Under the pieces are notes generated by a model that saw only the letters and a list, made by a program, of their open reading frames with translations, had not been told where the DNA came from and ran no database searches. DNA of 64,000 nucleotides from Streptomyces sp. ITFR-21 (GTDB lineage Bacteria; Actinomycetota; Actinomycetes; Streptomycetales; Streptomycetaceae), in assembly GCF_031844685.1 (NCBI RefSeq), contig NZ_CP134605.1, positions 4,213,001 through 4,277,000 of the forward strand, written 5' to 3'. The first letter of the stretch is position 1. Each line of letters opens with the position of its first letter. Of this stretch, positions 8,261 through 15,525 are shown piece after piece. Position numbers and translations under genes: made by a program.

Positions 8261-9874
8261 ATGACGGAATCGCCGCAGCTCCCCCCGCCCACCGCCGACG
8301 GAAACCCGGTCGTGCCCGCGGGCGGGCGCGGTCCGCTCGACGTCGTCACCCCGGACCTGCTGGCCCGGCTGACCCGCGGCGTCGTCGGGAGCGGCAAGGC
8401 GGTCAGCCACACCCCGCTGACCGGCGGGAAGCTCGCCGACCTCCCCGAGACCACCCTGGCGGAGGTCGCGGCGGCCTTCGACCGGGCCCGCGCCGCACAG
8501 CACGGGTGGGCCGCCACCCCGGTCCGGCGCCGCGCCGCCGTACTGCTCCGCTTCCACGACCTGCTGCTCACCCGGCAGGCCGAGGTGCTCGACCTGATCC
8601 AGCTGGAGACCGGCAAAGCCCGCCTGCACGCCCACGAGGAGGTGCAGTCGGTCGCCGCGGCGGCCCGGCACTACGGCGTCAAGGCGCCCGGCTACCTCGG
8701 GCCCAAGCGGCACACCGGCGCGATCCCGGTACTGACCAGGGCCGTCGAGCTGCGCCAGCCGCGCGGGGTGGTCGGGCAGATCGCGCCCTGGAACTACCCG
8801 CTGGAGCTGACCGTCGGTGACGCGCTGCCCGCGCTGGTGGCCGGCAACGCGCTGGTGACCAAGCCCGACACCGAGACCGCGCTCACCTCGTTGTGGGCCC
8901 GAGACCTGCTGATCGGGGCCGGACTGCCCGCGGACGCCTGGCAGATCGTGATCGGCGAGGGCCCGGTGGTCGGCCCGGCGCTGATCGAGCACGCCGACTA
9001 CGTCTCCTTCACCGGCTCCACCACCACCGGCCGTGAGGTCGCCCGGCGCGCCGCCGGCCGGCTGATCGGCGCCTCCCTCGAACTCGGCGGCAAGAACCCC
9101 CTGCTGGTGCTGCGCGACGCCGACCTGGACAAGGCCGCGGACGGCGCGGTCCGGGCCTGCTTTGCCTCCGCCGGGCAGCTGTGCGTCTCCGTCGAGCGGC
9201 TGCTGGTCGCCGAAGAGGTCGCCGACGCGTTCCTGGCGAAGTTCGTCGCCCGCACCCGGGCGATCCGGCTCGGCACCGGTCTCGCCTACGGCGCCGGCAT
9301 GGGATCGCTGGTCGGCGAGCGGCAGTTGGCGACCGTCACCCGCCATGTGGAGGAGGCCCGCGAGAAGGGCGCCACGGTCCTGGCCGGCGGCCGGCCCCGG
9401 CCCGACGTCGGCCCCTACGTCTACGAGCCGACCGTCCTCGACGGCGTGGTGCCCCCGATGGCCGTCTGCGCCGAGGAAACCTTCGGCCCGGTGGTCTCCG
9501 TCTACCGGTTCGGCGACGAGGACGAGGCCGTCGAGCGCGCCAACTCCGGTACGTACGGCCTCAACGCGAGCGTGTGGACCAAGGACGCCGCGCGCGGCCT
9601 GCGGATCGCCGCCCGGCTGCGCTCCGGCACGGTCAACCTCAACGAGGGCTACGCGGCGGCGTACGGCAGCATCCGCGCTCCCATGGGCGGCATGAAGGAC
9701 TCCGGCCTCGGCCGCCGGCACGGCTCCGAGGGCATCCTCAAGTACACCGAGGCGCAGACCGTGGCCGTCCAGCGGCTGATGCCGATGGCGCCCGCGTTCG
9801 GCATGGACGACCAGAAGTACGCGTCCTTCCTCAACCGGTCGCTGCGGATCCTGAAGACTCTGCGTATCGGCTGA
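8261..9874 (+). CDS. NAD(P)+-dependent aldehyde dehydrogenase, succinate-semialdehyde dehydrogenase type
   Basis: Protein of 537 residues of the ALDH superfamily. The motifs are in order: cofactor-binding PWNYPLELTVGDALPALVAG, TGSTTTGREVA, catalytic-base Glu in ELGGKNPLLV, catalytic Cys in ASAGQLCVSVERL, and the C-terminal ETFGPVVSVYRF. The extended N-terminus and overall similarity fit the GabD2-like succinic-semialdehyde dehydrogenases of actinobacteria, which oxidise succinate semialdehyde to succinate and so feed the TCA cycle. Substrate assignment from sequence alone is tentative. The GMC oxidoreductase starts 45 bp downstream on the same strand, suggesting co-transcription. Confidence 0.9.
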   Translation: MTESPQLPPPTADGNPVVPAGGRGPLDVVTPDLLARLTRGVVGSGKAVSHTPLTGGKLADLPETTLAEVAAAFDRARAAQHGWAATPVRRRAAVLLRFHDLLLTRQAEVLDLIQLETGKARLHAHEEVQSVAAAARHYGVKAPGYLGPKRHTGAIPVLTRAVELRQPRGVVGQIAPWNYPLELTVGDALPALVAGNALVTKPDTETALTSLWARDLLIGAGLPADAWQIVIGEGPVVGPALIEHADYVSFTGSTTTGREVARRAAGRLIGASLELGGKNPLLVLRDADLDKAADGAVRACFASAGQLCVSVERLLVAEEVADAFLAKFVARTRAIRLGTGLAYGAGMGSLVGERQLATVTRHVEEAREKGATVLAGGRPRPDVGPYVYEPTVLDGVVPPMAVCAEETFGPVVSVYRFGDEDEAVERANSGTYGLNASVWTKDAARGLRIAARLRSGTVNLNEGYAAAYGSIRAPMGGMKDSGLGRRHGSEGILKYTEAQTVAVQRLMPMAPAFGMDDQKYASFLNRSLRILKTLRIG

Positions 9875-9919
9875 ACCACCCGCCGTGACCCGACCACGGA
9901 GCTACCCCCGGAGGAACCT

Positions 9920-11776
9920 GTGGCACTCAAGGACGGCGAACGCGGCGCGGGGGGACACGGCGGCGCGATCGGCGACGGCGGGGACAGGGCGCCCGACGGC
10001 CGCGCCGACGGCTACGACTTCGACGTCCTCGTCGTCGGCTCCGGCTTCGGCGGCGCGGTCTCGGCGCTGCGGCTGACCGAGAAGGGCTACACGGTCGGCG
10101 TCCTGGAGGCCGGCCGCCGGTTCGCCAGGTCCGAACTGCCGAAGAACTCCTGGGCCGTCCGCGACTACCTGTGGGCGCCGGCCCTCGGCCTCTACGGCAT
10201 CCAGCGCATCCACGTCCTCGGCAACGTCCTGGTGCTGGCGGGCGCGGGCGTCGGCGGCGGCTCGCTGAACTACGCCAACACCCTCTACGTGCCGCCCGCC
10301 GCGTTCTTCCGGGACCGCCAGTGGGGCCACATCACCGACTGGCAGCAGGAGTTGGCGCCCTACTACGAGCAGGCGCGGCGCATGCTCGGCGTGCGGCCCA
10401 ACCCGACGCTCACCCCGTCCGACATCCATCTCCGCGCCGCCGCACGGGAGATGGGAGTGGGCGACACCTTCCGCCCGGCGCCGGTCGGGGTGTTCTTCGG
10501 CGACGGCCGGGACGCCGGCGGGCAGTCGGCGGCGGCGCCGGGACAGCAGGTGCCCGACCCGTACTTCGGCGGCACCGGCCCGGCCCGCACCGCGTGCCTG
10601 GAGTGCGGCGAGTGCATGACCGGCTGCCGGCACGGCGCCAAGAACACCCTCAACGAGAACTACCTCCACCTGGCCGAGCGGGCCGGCGCGGCCATCCACC
10701 CGATGACCACCGTGGTGGGCCTCGCCGAGGACCCCGAGGGCGGCTACCGGGTCACCGCCGTCCGCACCGACCGCCGGAGGAAGGGCGGGCAACGGGTGCT
10801 GCGGGCCCGCCAGGTGGTGCTCGCGGCCGGCACCTACGGCACCCAGACGCTGCTGCACACCATGCGCGACACCGGCCGGCTGCCGGACGTCCCGGCCCGG
10901 CTCGGCGAGCTGACCCGGACCAACTCCGAGGCCTTGGTGGGCGCGCAGACCACACCGCGCCGCTACCGCCGGCGCCACCCGGACCGCCCGCTGGACTTCA
11001 CCAGGGGCGTCGCCATCACCTCGTCGATGCACCCCAACGACCACACCCACGTCGAGCCGGTGCGCTACGGCCGCGGCTCCAACGCGATGGGCAGCCTGTC
11101 GATCCTGGCCGCCCCGTACCGCGGCCGGGTGCCGCGCTGGCTGGAGTTCGCCGGCAACACCGCCCGGCACCCGATGCTGACGCTGCGCGCGCTGTCCAAC
11201 CACCGCTGGTCGGAGCGGACCATCATCGGCCTGGTCATGCAGACCGGCGACAACTCCCTGACCACGTACCGGAAGCCCAGGGGCCTGGGAAAGGGGCTGC
11301 TGACCGCCCGGCAGGGCCACGGCGCCCCCAACCCGGCGCACATCCCGGAGGGCGCCGAGGCGGCCCGGCTGCTGGCGGCGGAGATCAACGGCTTCGCCGG
11401 CAGCAACGTGGGCGAGGCGGTCCAGCGGCCGATGACCGCGCACTTCCTGGGCGGCTGCCCGATCGGCGAGGACCCGGAACACGGCGTCATCGACCCGTAC
11501 CACCGGCTGTACGGGTACCCGGGCATCCATGTCGTGGACGGTTCCGCGGTGTCGGCGAACCTGGGGGTCAACCCGTCGCTGACCATCACCGCGCAGGCCG
11601 AACGGGCGATGTCGCTGTGGCCCAACAAGGGTGAGGCGGACCCGCGGCCGGAACAGGGCGCGGCCTACCGCCGGATCGCCGCGGTCCCGCCGACCGCGCC
11701 GGTGGTGCCCGAGGACGCCTTCGGCGCGCTGCGGCTGCCGCTGCTGCCGGTGCCCGTGGTGCCCAAAAAGCCCTGA
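9920..11776 (+). CDS. GMC-family FAD oxidoreductase, cholesterol-oxidase-like
   Basis: Protein of 618 residues. GTG at 9920 has a GGAGG ribosome-binding site 5 nt upstream. The N-terminal FAD-binding dinucleotide fold is visible at DVLVVGSGFGGAVSALRLTE with the acidic strand end LEAGRRF. The C-terminus carries the typical GMC tail (VVDGSAVSANLGVNPSLTITAQAERA). A compact cysteine cluster CLECGECMTGC with a GAKNTLNENYL continuation lies near residue 230. I recall this as conserved in ChoD-like bacterial members, but its role (metal or Fe-S binding versus structural) is unclear. It likely oxidises a hydroxyl group on a steroid or other hydrophobic alcohol in the cytoplasm; there is no signal peptide. 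It is probably co-transcribed with the upstream aldehyde dehydrogenase. Confidence 0.88.
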   Translation: MALKDGERGAGGHGGAIGDGGDRAPDGRADGYDFDVLVVGSGFGGAVSALRLTEKGYTVGVLEAGRRFARSELPKNSWAVRDYLWAPALGLYGIQRIHVLGNVLVLAGAGVGGGSLNYANTLYVPPAAFFRDRQWGHITDWQQELAPYYEQARRMLGVRPNPTLTPSDIHLRAAAREMGVGDTFRPAPVGVFFGDGRDAGGQSAAAPGQQVPDPYFGGTGPARTACLECGECMTGCRHGAKNTLNENYLHLAERAGAAIHPMTTVVGLAEDPEGGYRVTAVRTDRRRKGGQRVLRARQVVLAAGTYGTQTLLHTMRDTGRLPDVPARLGELTRTNSEALVGAQTTPRRYRRRHPDRPLDFTRGVAITSSMHPNDHTHVEPVRYGRGSNAMGSLSILAAPYRGRVPRWLEFAGNTARHPMLTLRALSNHRWSERTIIGLVMQTGDNSLTTYRKPRGLGKGLLTARQGHGAPNPAHIPEGAEAARLLAAEINGFAGSNVGEAVQRPMTAHFLGGCPIGEDPEHGVIDPYHRLYGYPGIHVVDGSAVSANLGVNPSLTITAQAERAMSLWPNKGEADPRPEQGAAYRRIAAVPPTAPVVPEDAFGALRLPLLPVPVVPKKP

Positions 11777-11905
11777 AAACACGGTAATGTGGGGACCGCA
11801 GAGCGGCCGGTCCCGGGCGTCCCCGGGAACCGACCGCCTCTTTGGGTCGTGACCGGGCTGCTGTCCCCTGCCGTCCGGCCACTGTTCACCGGCGCGAGGT
11901 CCCAC

Positions 11906-11929
11906 GGCGGGTGCACGACTGCACCCGCC
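11906..11929 (+). terminator. Hairpin terminator after GMC oxidoreductase
   Basis: GGCGGGTGCA-CGAC-TGCACCCGCC: a perfect 10-bp stem with a tetraloop, about 130 bp after the stop codon. There is no U tract, as is usual for actinomycetes. A second 8-bp stem (CCGCCCAG/CTGGGCGG) follows at 11949-11970. Confidence 0.6.
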
Positions 11930-12067
11930 TCATCGCACCGGCTGCACCCCGCCCAGCTGCGTCTGGGCGGTGTTCTCTTCCACGCGTGGTGTCGGGTTAC
12001 CGCCCCTGGATGGCACGGACACTCCCTCCAACGAAGAGGCCGCCGGGCGGTCACGTGCCGTTCGGGT

Positions 12068-12086
12068 GATCCCCCTGAAAGGGGTC
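12068..12086 (-). terminator. Weak stem-loop downstream of chorismate mutase
   Basis: GATCCCCCTGAAAGGGGTC forms a short stem (GA..CCCC/GGGGTC with a bulge) about 43 bp beyond the stop codon of the minus-strand chorismate mutase gene. Confidence 0.4.
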
Positions 12087-12128
12087 GACGACGGGGCAGG
12101 CGGGGCCAGCGGGAGCGCCCGGCGCGGG

Positions 12129-12656
12129 TCAGACCCGGCCCCGGCACAGTTCCAGCAGGGTCATCGCCACCGAGGTGCCGGGCCTGCCCAGCGCCTCGCC
12201 GTACGTGCGCAGCACCTCCATCTCGCGGTTCAGGTGCAGCCGCCGGCCACCGGAGCCGAGCCGGGCGGCCTGGATCTCGCCGGACACCGCCATGCGCTCG
12301 CCGATCAGGGCGATGATCCGGGCGTCCAGATCGTCGATCAGGCGGCGCTTCCCGGCGATCAGGGACGCCGTGCCCTCCGGCTGCGCCGGATCCTGGCCGG
12401 GTTCGACCCGGGCCCGCGGCCGGCTCGCGGGTGGCTGCTGCCGCTGCGCGACCCGGGCCCGGACGCCGCCCGGCTCGGCGGTCACGCCGGCCCCGACGGG
12501 CCCGGTGGCCTCGGCGGTGGCGGTGGATCCGGTAGGCGCGGCGGTCGTGGTCGTGGTCGTGGTCGCGGTCGTGGTGGCGGCGGCCTCGGCGGTCGTCGCG
12601 GGTTCGGCGGTGGCGGCGCGCGCCGCGGCCTCGGTGGTCCTCGCGGTGTCGGTCAC
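12129..12656 (-). CDS. AroQ-class chorismate mutase
   Basis: Protein of 175 residues, started by GTG at 12656 with GAGGAG 6 nt upstream. About 95 N-terminal residues are low-complexity Ala/Thr/Pro. The C-terminal 80 residues are an AroQ chorismate mutase: KRRLIDDLDARIIALIGERM, then the second helix with the RLHLNREMEVLRTY active-site segment. It converts chorismate to prephenate, the committed step to phenylalanine and tyrosine. The gene is preceded by an aromatic-rich leader ORF and a strong terminator hairpin (separate entries), which implies control by attenuation. The Ala/Thr-rich extension is unusually long for a monofunctional AroQ enzyme; its role is unknown. Confidence 0.88.
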   Translation of the reverse strand: MTDTARTTEAAARAATAEPATTAEAAATTTATTTTTTTAAPTGSTATAEATGPVGAGVTAEPGGVRARVAQRQQPPASRPRARVEPGQDPAQPEGTASLIAGKRRLIDDLDARIIALIGERMAVSGEIQAARLGSGGRRLHLNREMEVLRTYGEALGRPGTSVAMTLLELCRGRV

Positions 12657-12698
12657 GTCTGCTCCTCGGGTCGTGGGCCCCCGGCCCCGCGGACGCGA

Positions 12699-12732
12699 CA
12701 GGCGCCCCGGGCCGAGTGGCCCGGGGCGCCTG
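12699..12732 (-). terminator. Attenuator hairpin upstream of chorismate mutase
   Basis: A perfect 15-bp stem (arms 12699-12713 and 12718-12732) with a GAGT/ACTC tetraloop. It lies 20 nt after the stop codon of the leader ORF and 42 nt before the chorismate mutase GTG. It is too far from any other gene end to be an ordinary terminator; in this position it would prematurely end the chorismate mutase transcript. No U tract follows, which is common for actinomycete terminators. Confidence 0.7.
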
Positions 12733-12752
12733 GTGGGTCGTCTGTCAGCGGT

Positions 12753-12821
12753 TCACGCGACGCGACCATGGCAGCCGGACCGGCCGGTGCCATAGGTAAA
12801 CGCGAAGGTGTACGTCTGCAT
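12753..12821 (-). CDS. Candidate aromatic-amino-acid leader peptide (22 codons) for chorismate mutase
   Basis: ATG at 12821 to TGA at 12753. The peptide begins [10 protein letters not shown], with Tyr4, Phe6, Phe8 and Tyr10 alternating with small residues, and ends in GRVA. There is no ribosome-binding site, but a -10-like CATACT ends 8 nt before the ATG, so the mRNA would be leaderless. The ORF is followed by a perfect terminator hairpin and then by chorismate mutase, the first enzyme of the Phe/Tyr branch. This is the layout of a classical leader-peptide attenuator: ribosome stalling at Tyr/Phe codons would prevent terminator formation. The antiterminator partner strand was not established by eye. 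The assignment is inferred from composition and position only. Confidence 0.6.
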   Translation of the reverse strand: MQTYTFAFTYGTGRSGCHGRVA

Positions 12822-12828
12822 GGCGCCC

Positions 12829-12859
12829 AGTATGGACCACCGCCCCCGCCCGAACGCAA
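12829..12859 (-). promoter_or_regulatory. Promoter of leader peptide and chorismate mutase
   Basis: -10 hexamer CATACT (12829-12834, minus strand) lies 7 nt before the leader ATG. A weak TTGCGT (12854-12859) is 19 nt further upstream. The distance would place the transcription start at or next to the A of the ATG. The gene-free stretch 12657-13029 thus contains the attenuator on the minus strand and the guaA promoter on the plus strand. Confidence 0.45.
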
Positions 12860-12982
12860 GGGGTCCGCACGCGGCGGGTGGGAGATGCCGTCACCCCGGC
12901 GCCGGGGTCCCGCCCCGCGGGCGACCGCGCCGTCCGCGGGGTAGCCCCCCGCCCGTACGCGAGGGGCCCTTCCCGGCGCGGG

Positions 12983-12988
12983 TAGACT
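12983..12988 (+). promoter_or_regulatory. guaA -10 box
   Basis: TAGACT, followed by CGGGGGCC, about 40 nt before the guaA GTG. The extended TAGACTCGGG context is the same as that before pcrA. No good -35 element is seen. Confidence 0.45.
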
Positions 12989-13029
12989 CGGGGGCCGACC
13001 CCCTCGCAGCAACCGCCGGAAGGCCGCCC

Positions 13030-14610
13030 GTGGCATCAGCGATCCCAGCCGCCCCCGACACCGTCCTGGTCGTCGACTTCGGAGCGCAGTACGCCCAGCT
13101 CATCGCCCGCCGCGTGCGCGAGGCGAGGGTGTACAGCGAGATCGTGCCGTCCACCATGCCGGTGGCGGAGATGCTCGCCAAGCGGCCCCGCGCGATCATC
13201 CTGTCCGGCGGCCCCTCCTCGGTGTACGCCGAGGGCGCCCCGACGCTCGACCGGGCGCTGTTCGAGGCCGGGGTCCCGGTGTTCGGCATGTGCTACGGCT
13301 TCCAGCTGATGGCCACCGCGCTCGGCGGCACCGTCGACAACACCGGCGCCCGCGAGTACGGCCGGACCGCGCTGTCGGTCGCCAAGCCCGGCTCCACCCT
13401 CTTCGAGGGCACGCCTGCCGAGCAGTCGGTGTGGATGTCGCACGGCGACGCCTGCTCCGCCGCGCCCGAGGGCTTCACCGTCACCGCGTCCACCGAGGTG
13501 GTGCCGGTCGCCGCCTTCGAGAACGACGCGCTGCGGCTCTACGGGGTCCAGTACCACCCCGAGGTGCTGCACACCACGCACGGCCAGCAGATCCTGGAGC
13601 ACTTCCTCTACCGCGGCGCCGGCATCTCGCCGCAGTGGACCACCACCAACGTCGTCGACGAGCAGATCGCGCTCATCCGCGAGCAGGTCGGCGGTGGCCG
13701 GGCGATCTGCGGGCTGTCCGGCGGGGTGGACTCCGCGGTCGCCGCCGCCCTGGTGCAAAAGGCCATCGGATCCCAGCTGACCTGCGTGTACGTCGACCAC
13801 GGCCTGATGCGCAAGGGCGAGACCGAGCAGGTCGAGAAGGACTTCGTGGCCGCCACCGGCGTACAGCTGAAGGTGGTGGACGCCGCCGAGCGGTTCCTGG
13901 CCGCGCTGGCCGGGGTGTCCGACCCGGAGCAGAAGCGGAAGATCATCGGCCGGGAGTTCATCCGGGTCTTCGAGCAGGCGCAGGCCGAGATCGTCGCCGA
14001 GGCGCCGGACGACCAGCCGGTGGAGTTCCTGGTGCAGGGCACCCTCTACCCGGACGTGGTGGAGTCCGGCGGCGGCACCGGTACCGCCAACATCAAGTCG
14101 CACCACAACGTCGGCGGTCTGCCCGAGGACCTCCGGTTCCAGCTGGTGGAGCCGCTGCGCAAACTGTTCAAGGACGAGGTCCGGATGGTCGGCCAGGAGC
14201 TGGGGCTGCCCGAGGAGATCGTCCAGCGGCAGCCGTTCCCCGGCCCGGGGCTGGGCATCCGGATCGTCGGCGAGGTCACCCGGGAGCGGCTCGACCTGCT
14301 CCGGGAGGCCGACGCCATCGCCCGCGAGGAGCTGACCGCGGCCGGGCTGGACCGGGACATCTGGCAGTGCCCGGTGGTGCTGCTGGCCGACGTCCGCTCC
14401 GTCGGCGTCCAGGGCGACGGCCGCACCTACGGCCACCCGGTGGTGCTGCGCCCGGTCTCCTCCGAGGACGCGATGACCGCCGACTGGTCCCGGCTGCCCT
14501 ACGACGTACTCGCCAGGATCTCCACCCGCATCACCAACGAGGTCAAGGACGTCAACCGGGTCGTGCTGGACGTCACCAGCAAGCCGCCGGGCACCATCGA
14601 GTGGGAGTGA
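13030..14610 (+). CDS. guaA: GMP synthase (glutamine-hydrolysing)
   Basis: Protein of 526 residues, the usual GuaA length. GTG at 13030 follows CGGAAGG. The N-terminal class I glutamine amidotransferase has its nucleophile Cys in [10 protein letters not shown] and the catalytic His-Glu in QYHPEV. The central ATP-pyrophosphatase domain has the P-loop [14 protein letters not shown]. The C-terminal dimerisation domain ends KPPGTIEWE, the conserved GuaA tail. It converts XMP to GMP with glutamine and ATP in the cytoplasm. It is monocistronic here, with a 12-bp terminator hairpin directly after the stop. A longer upstream in-frame opening to 12808 is not conserved-looking and is rejected. Confidence 0.98.
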   Translation: MASAIPAAPDTVLVVDFGAQYAQLIARRVREARVYSEIVPSTMPVAEMLAKRPRAIILSGGPSSVYAEGAPTLDRALFEAGVPVFGMCYGFQLMATALGGTVDNTGAREYGRTALSVAKPGSTLFEGTPAEQSVWMSHGDACSAAPEGFTVTASTEVVPVAAFENDALRLYGVQYHPEVLHTTHGQQILEHFLYRGAGISPQWTTTNVVDEQIALIREQVGGGRAICGLSGGVDSAVAAALVQKAIGSQLTCVYVDHGLMRKGETEQVEKDFVAATGVQLKVVDAAERFLAALAGVSDPEQKRKIIGREFIRVFEQAQAEIVAEAPDDQPVEFLVQGTLYPDVVESGGGTGTANIKSHHNVGGLPEDLRFQLVEPLRKLFKDEVRMVGQELGLPEEIVQRQPFPGPGLGIRIVGEVTRERLDLLREADAIAREELTAAGLDRDIWQCPVVLLADVRSVGVQGDGRTYGHPVVLRPVSSEDAMTADWSRLPYDVLARISTRITNEVKDVNRVVLDVTSKPPGTIEWE

Positions 14611-14611
14611 C

Positions 14612-14639
14612 CCGCGGCCGGTCTGCCGACCGGCCGCGG
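14612..14639 (+). terminator. guaA terminator
   Basis: CCGCGGCCGGTC-TGCC-GACCGGCCGCGG: a perfect 12-bp stem with a tetraloop, starting 2 nt after the guaA stop codon. Confidence 0.8.
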
Positions 14640-14813
14640 CCCGCCGGCCCGACGACCCCGCCCACCGGCAGCAGCACCCGCACCCGCGGGCCCGGCAACC
14701 CGACGGCCCCGCGGTGAACCACAGCGGGCGGGTGTACGTATGTCCCGACGAACGCAGCCGTCCGAACCACCGCTCCCGTCCGGGGGCGCGGACGGCGGGA
14801 GAGGCGGGAGACG

Positions 14814-15356
14814 ATGCTTGAGGTGTGGCGGGAGACCGCTCGTCGCTACGCACTGCTGCCGTTGCGGATCTTTCTCGGGGTGACCTTCGTCTACGCCGGG
14901 CTCGACAAGCTCACCAGCGACACCTTCTTCACCGACTCGGCGAACGGCTCCCTGCTGCAGATCCTGCACGGCGCCCACGACCAGGCCGCGATACCGGCGA
15001 TGATCGACCTGGCGCTCAAGGCGCCGCACGGCTTCGGCTACGCGATCGCACTCGGTGAGCTCGCGGCCGGCCTCGGCACCCTGTTCGGGCTGCTGGGGCG
15101 GGTGGCCGCGCTGGGCGGCGGGCTGATCTCGCTCAGCCTGTGGCTCACCGTGAGCTGGTCCACCTCGCCGTACTACTACGGCAACGACCTCGCCTACCTG
15201 ATGGCGTGGATCCCGCTGGTGCTGGCCGGCACGCCGTACCTGTCGCTGGACGCGCTGCTCGCGCGGCGGCGGCGGCCGGCCCCCGCCCGGGTCGGCGGCA
15301 CCGCTATCGACGCCGCCGGCGCGACCGGCCCCGCACGCTCCGAACGCCCTGTGTGA
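14814..15356 (+). CDS. DoxX-family membrane protein
   Basis: Protein of 180 residues. ATG at 14814 is preceded by GGCGGGAG. It has four predicted membrane segments (LPLRIFLGVTFVYAGLDKL; YAIALGELAAGLGTLFGLL; VAALGGGLISLSLWLTV; AYLMAWIPLVLAGTPYL), the DoxX layout, with the characteristic GLDKLTSDTFF after helix 1. DoxX proteins are linked to quinone/thiol redox reactions at the membrane, but the reaction here is unknown. Its last 53 bp overlap the convergent small membrane gene. Confidence 0.85.
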   Translation: MLEVWRETARRYALLPLRIFLGVTFVYAGLDKLTSDTFFTDSANGSLLQILHGAHDQAAIPAMIDLALKAPHGFGYAIALGELAAGLGTLFGLLGRVAALGGGLISLSLWLTVSWSTSPYYYGNDLAYLMAWIPLVLAGTPYLSLDALLARRRRPAPARVGGTAIDAAGATGPARSERPV

Positions 15357-15525
15357 CCACCGCCGTCACGGCGGCCAGCGCCAGGCCGGAACCGGCCAGC
15401 GGGACCGAGCGGTCCGGGTCGGACAGGTCCCACACCGCGCAGGCGTCCAGTACGAACGCCGCCGTGATGCCGAGCAGCGCCAGGCCCAGCACCAGGGCGG
15501 CCGGCTCGAAGCGGTGCCGTCTCAC
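15304..15525 (-). CDS. Small two-helix membrane protein
   Basis: Protein of 73 residues, started by GTG at 15525 overlapping the stop codon of the PspC gene (GTGA), so translationally coupled. Two hydrophobic segments (AALVLGLALLGITAAFVLDA and VPLAGSGLALAAVTAVVTQG) are joined by an acidic loop DLSDPDRS and end in an Arg-rich tail. No named family is recognised. The 3' end overlaps the convergent DoxX gene by 53 bp. It is probably a membrane partner of the PspC protein. Confidence 0.75.
   Translation of the reverse strand: MRRHRFEPAALVLGLALLGITAAFVLDACAVWDLSDPDRSVPLAGSGLALAAVTAVVTQGVRSVRGRSRRRRR

Larger units (their letters stand above)
11777..12128. other. 352-bp gene-free stretch with hairpins, possible small RNA
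   Basis: No convincing CDS. There is a -10-like TAATGT at about 11785, followed by a foldable segment (GGGGACCG pairing with CGGTCCC) and two strong plus-strand hairpins at 11906-11929 and 11949-11970. A third, weaker stem at 12068-12086 faces the convergent chorismate mutase gene. The hairpins may simply terminate the oxidoreductase mRNA. Confidence 0.4.

Noticed and set aside
12808..13029. N-terminal extension of guaA
   Set aside because: The in-frame extension is Arg/Pro-rich, lies across the promoter and attenuator region, and GuaA is full length from GTG 13030.
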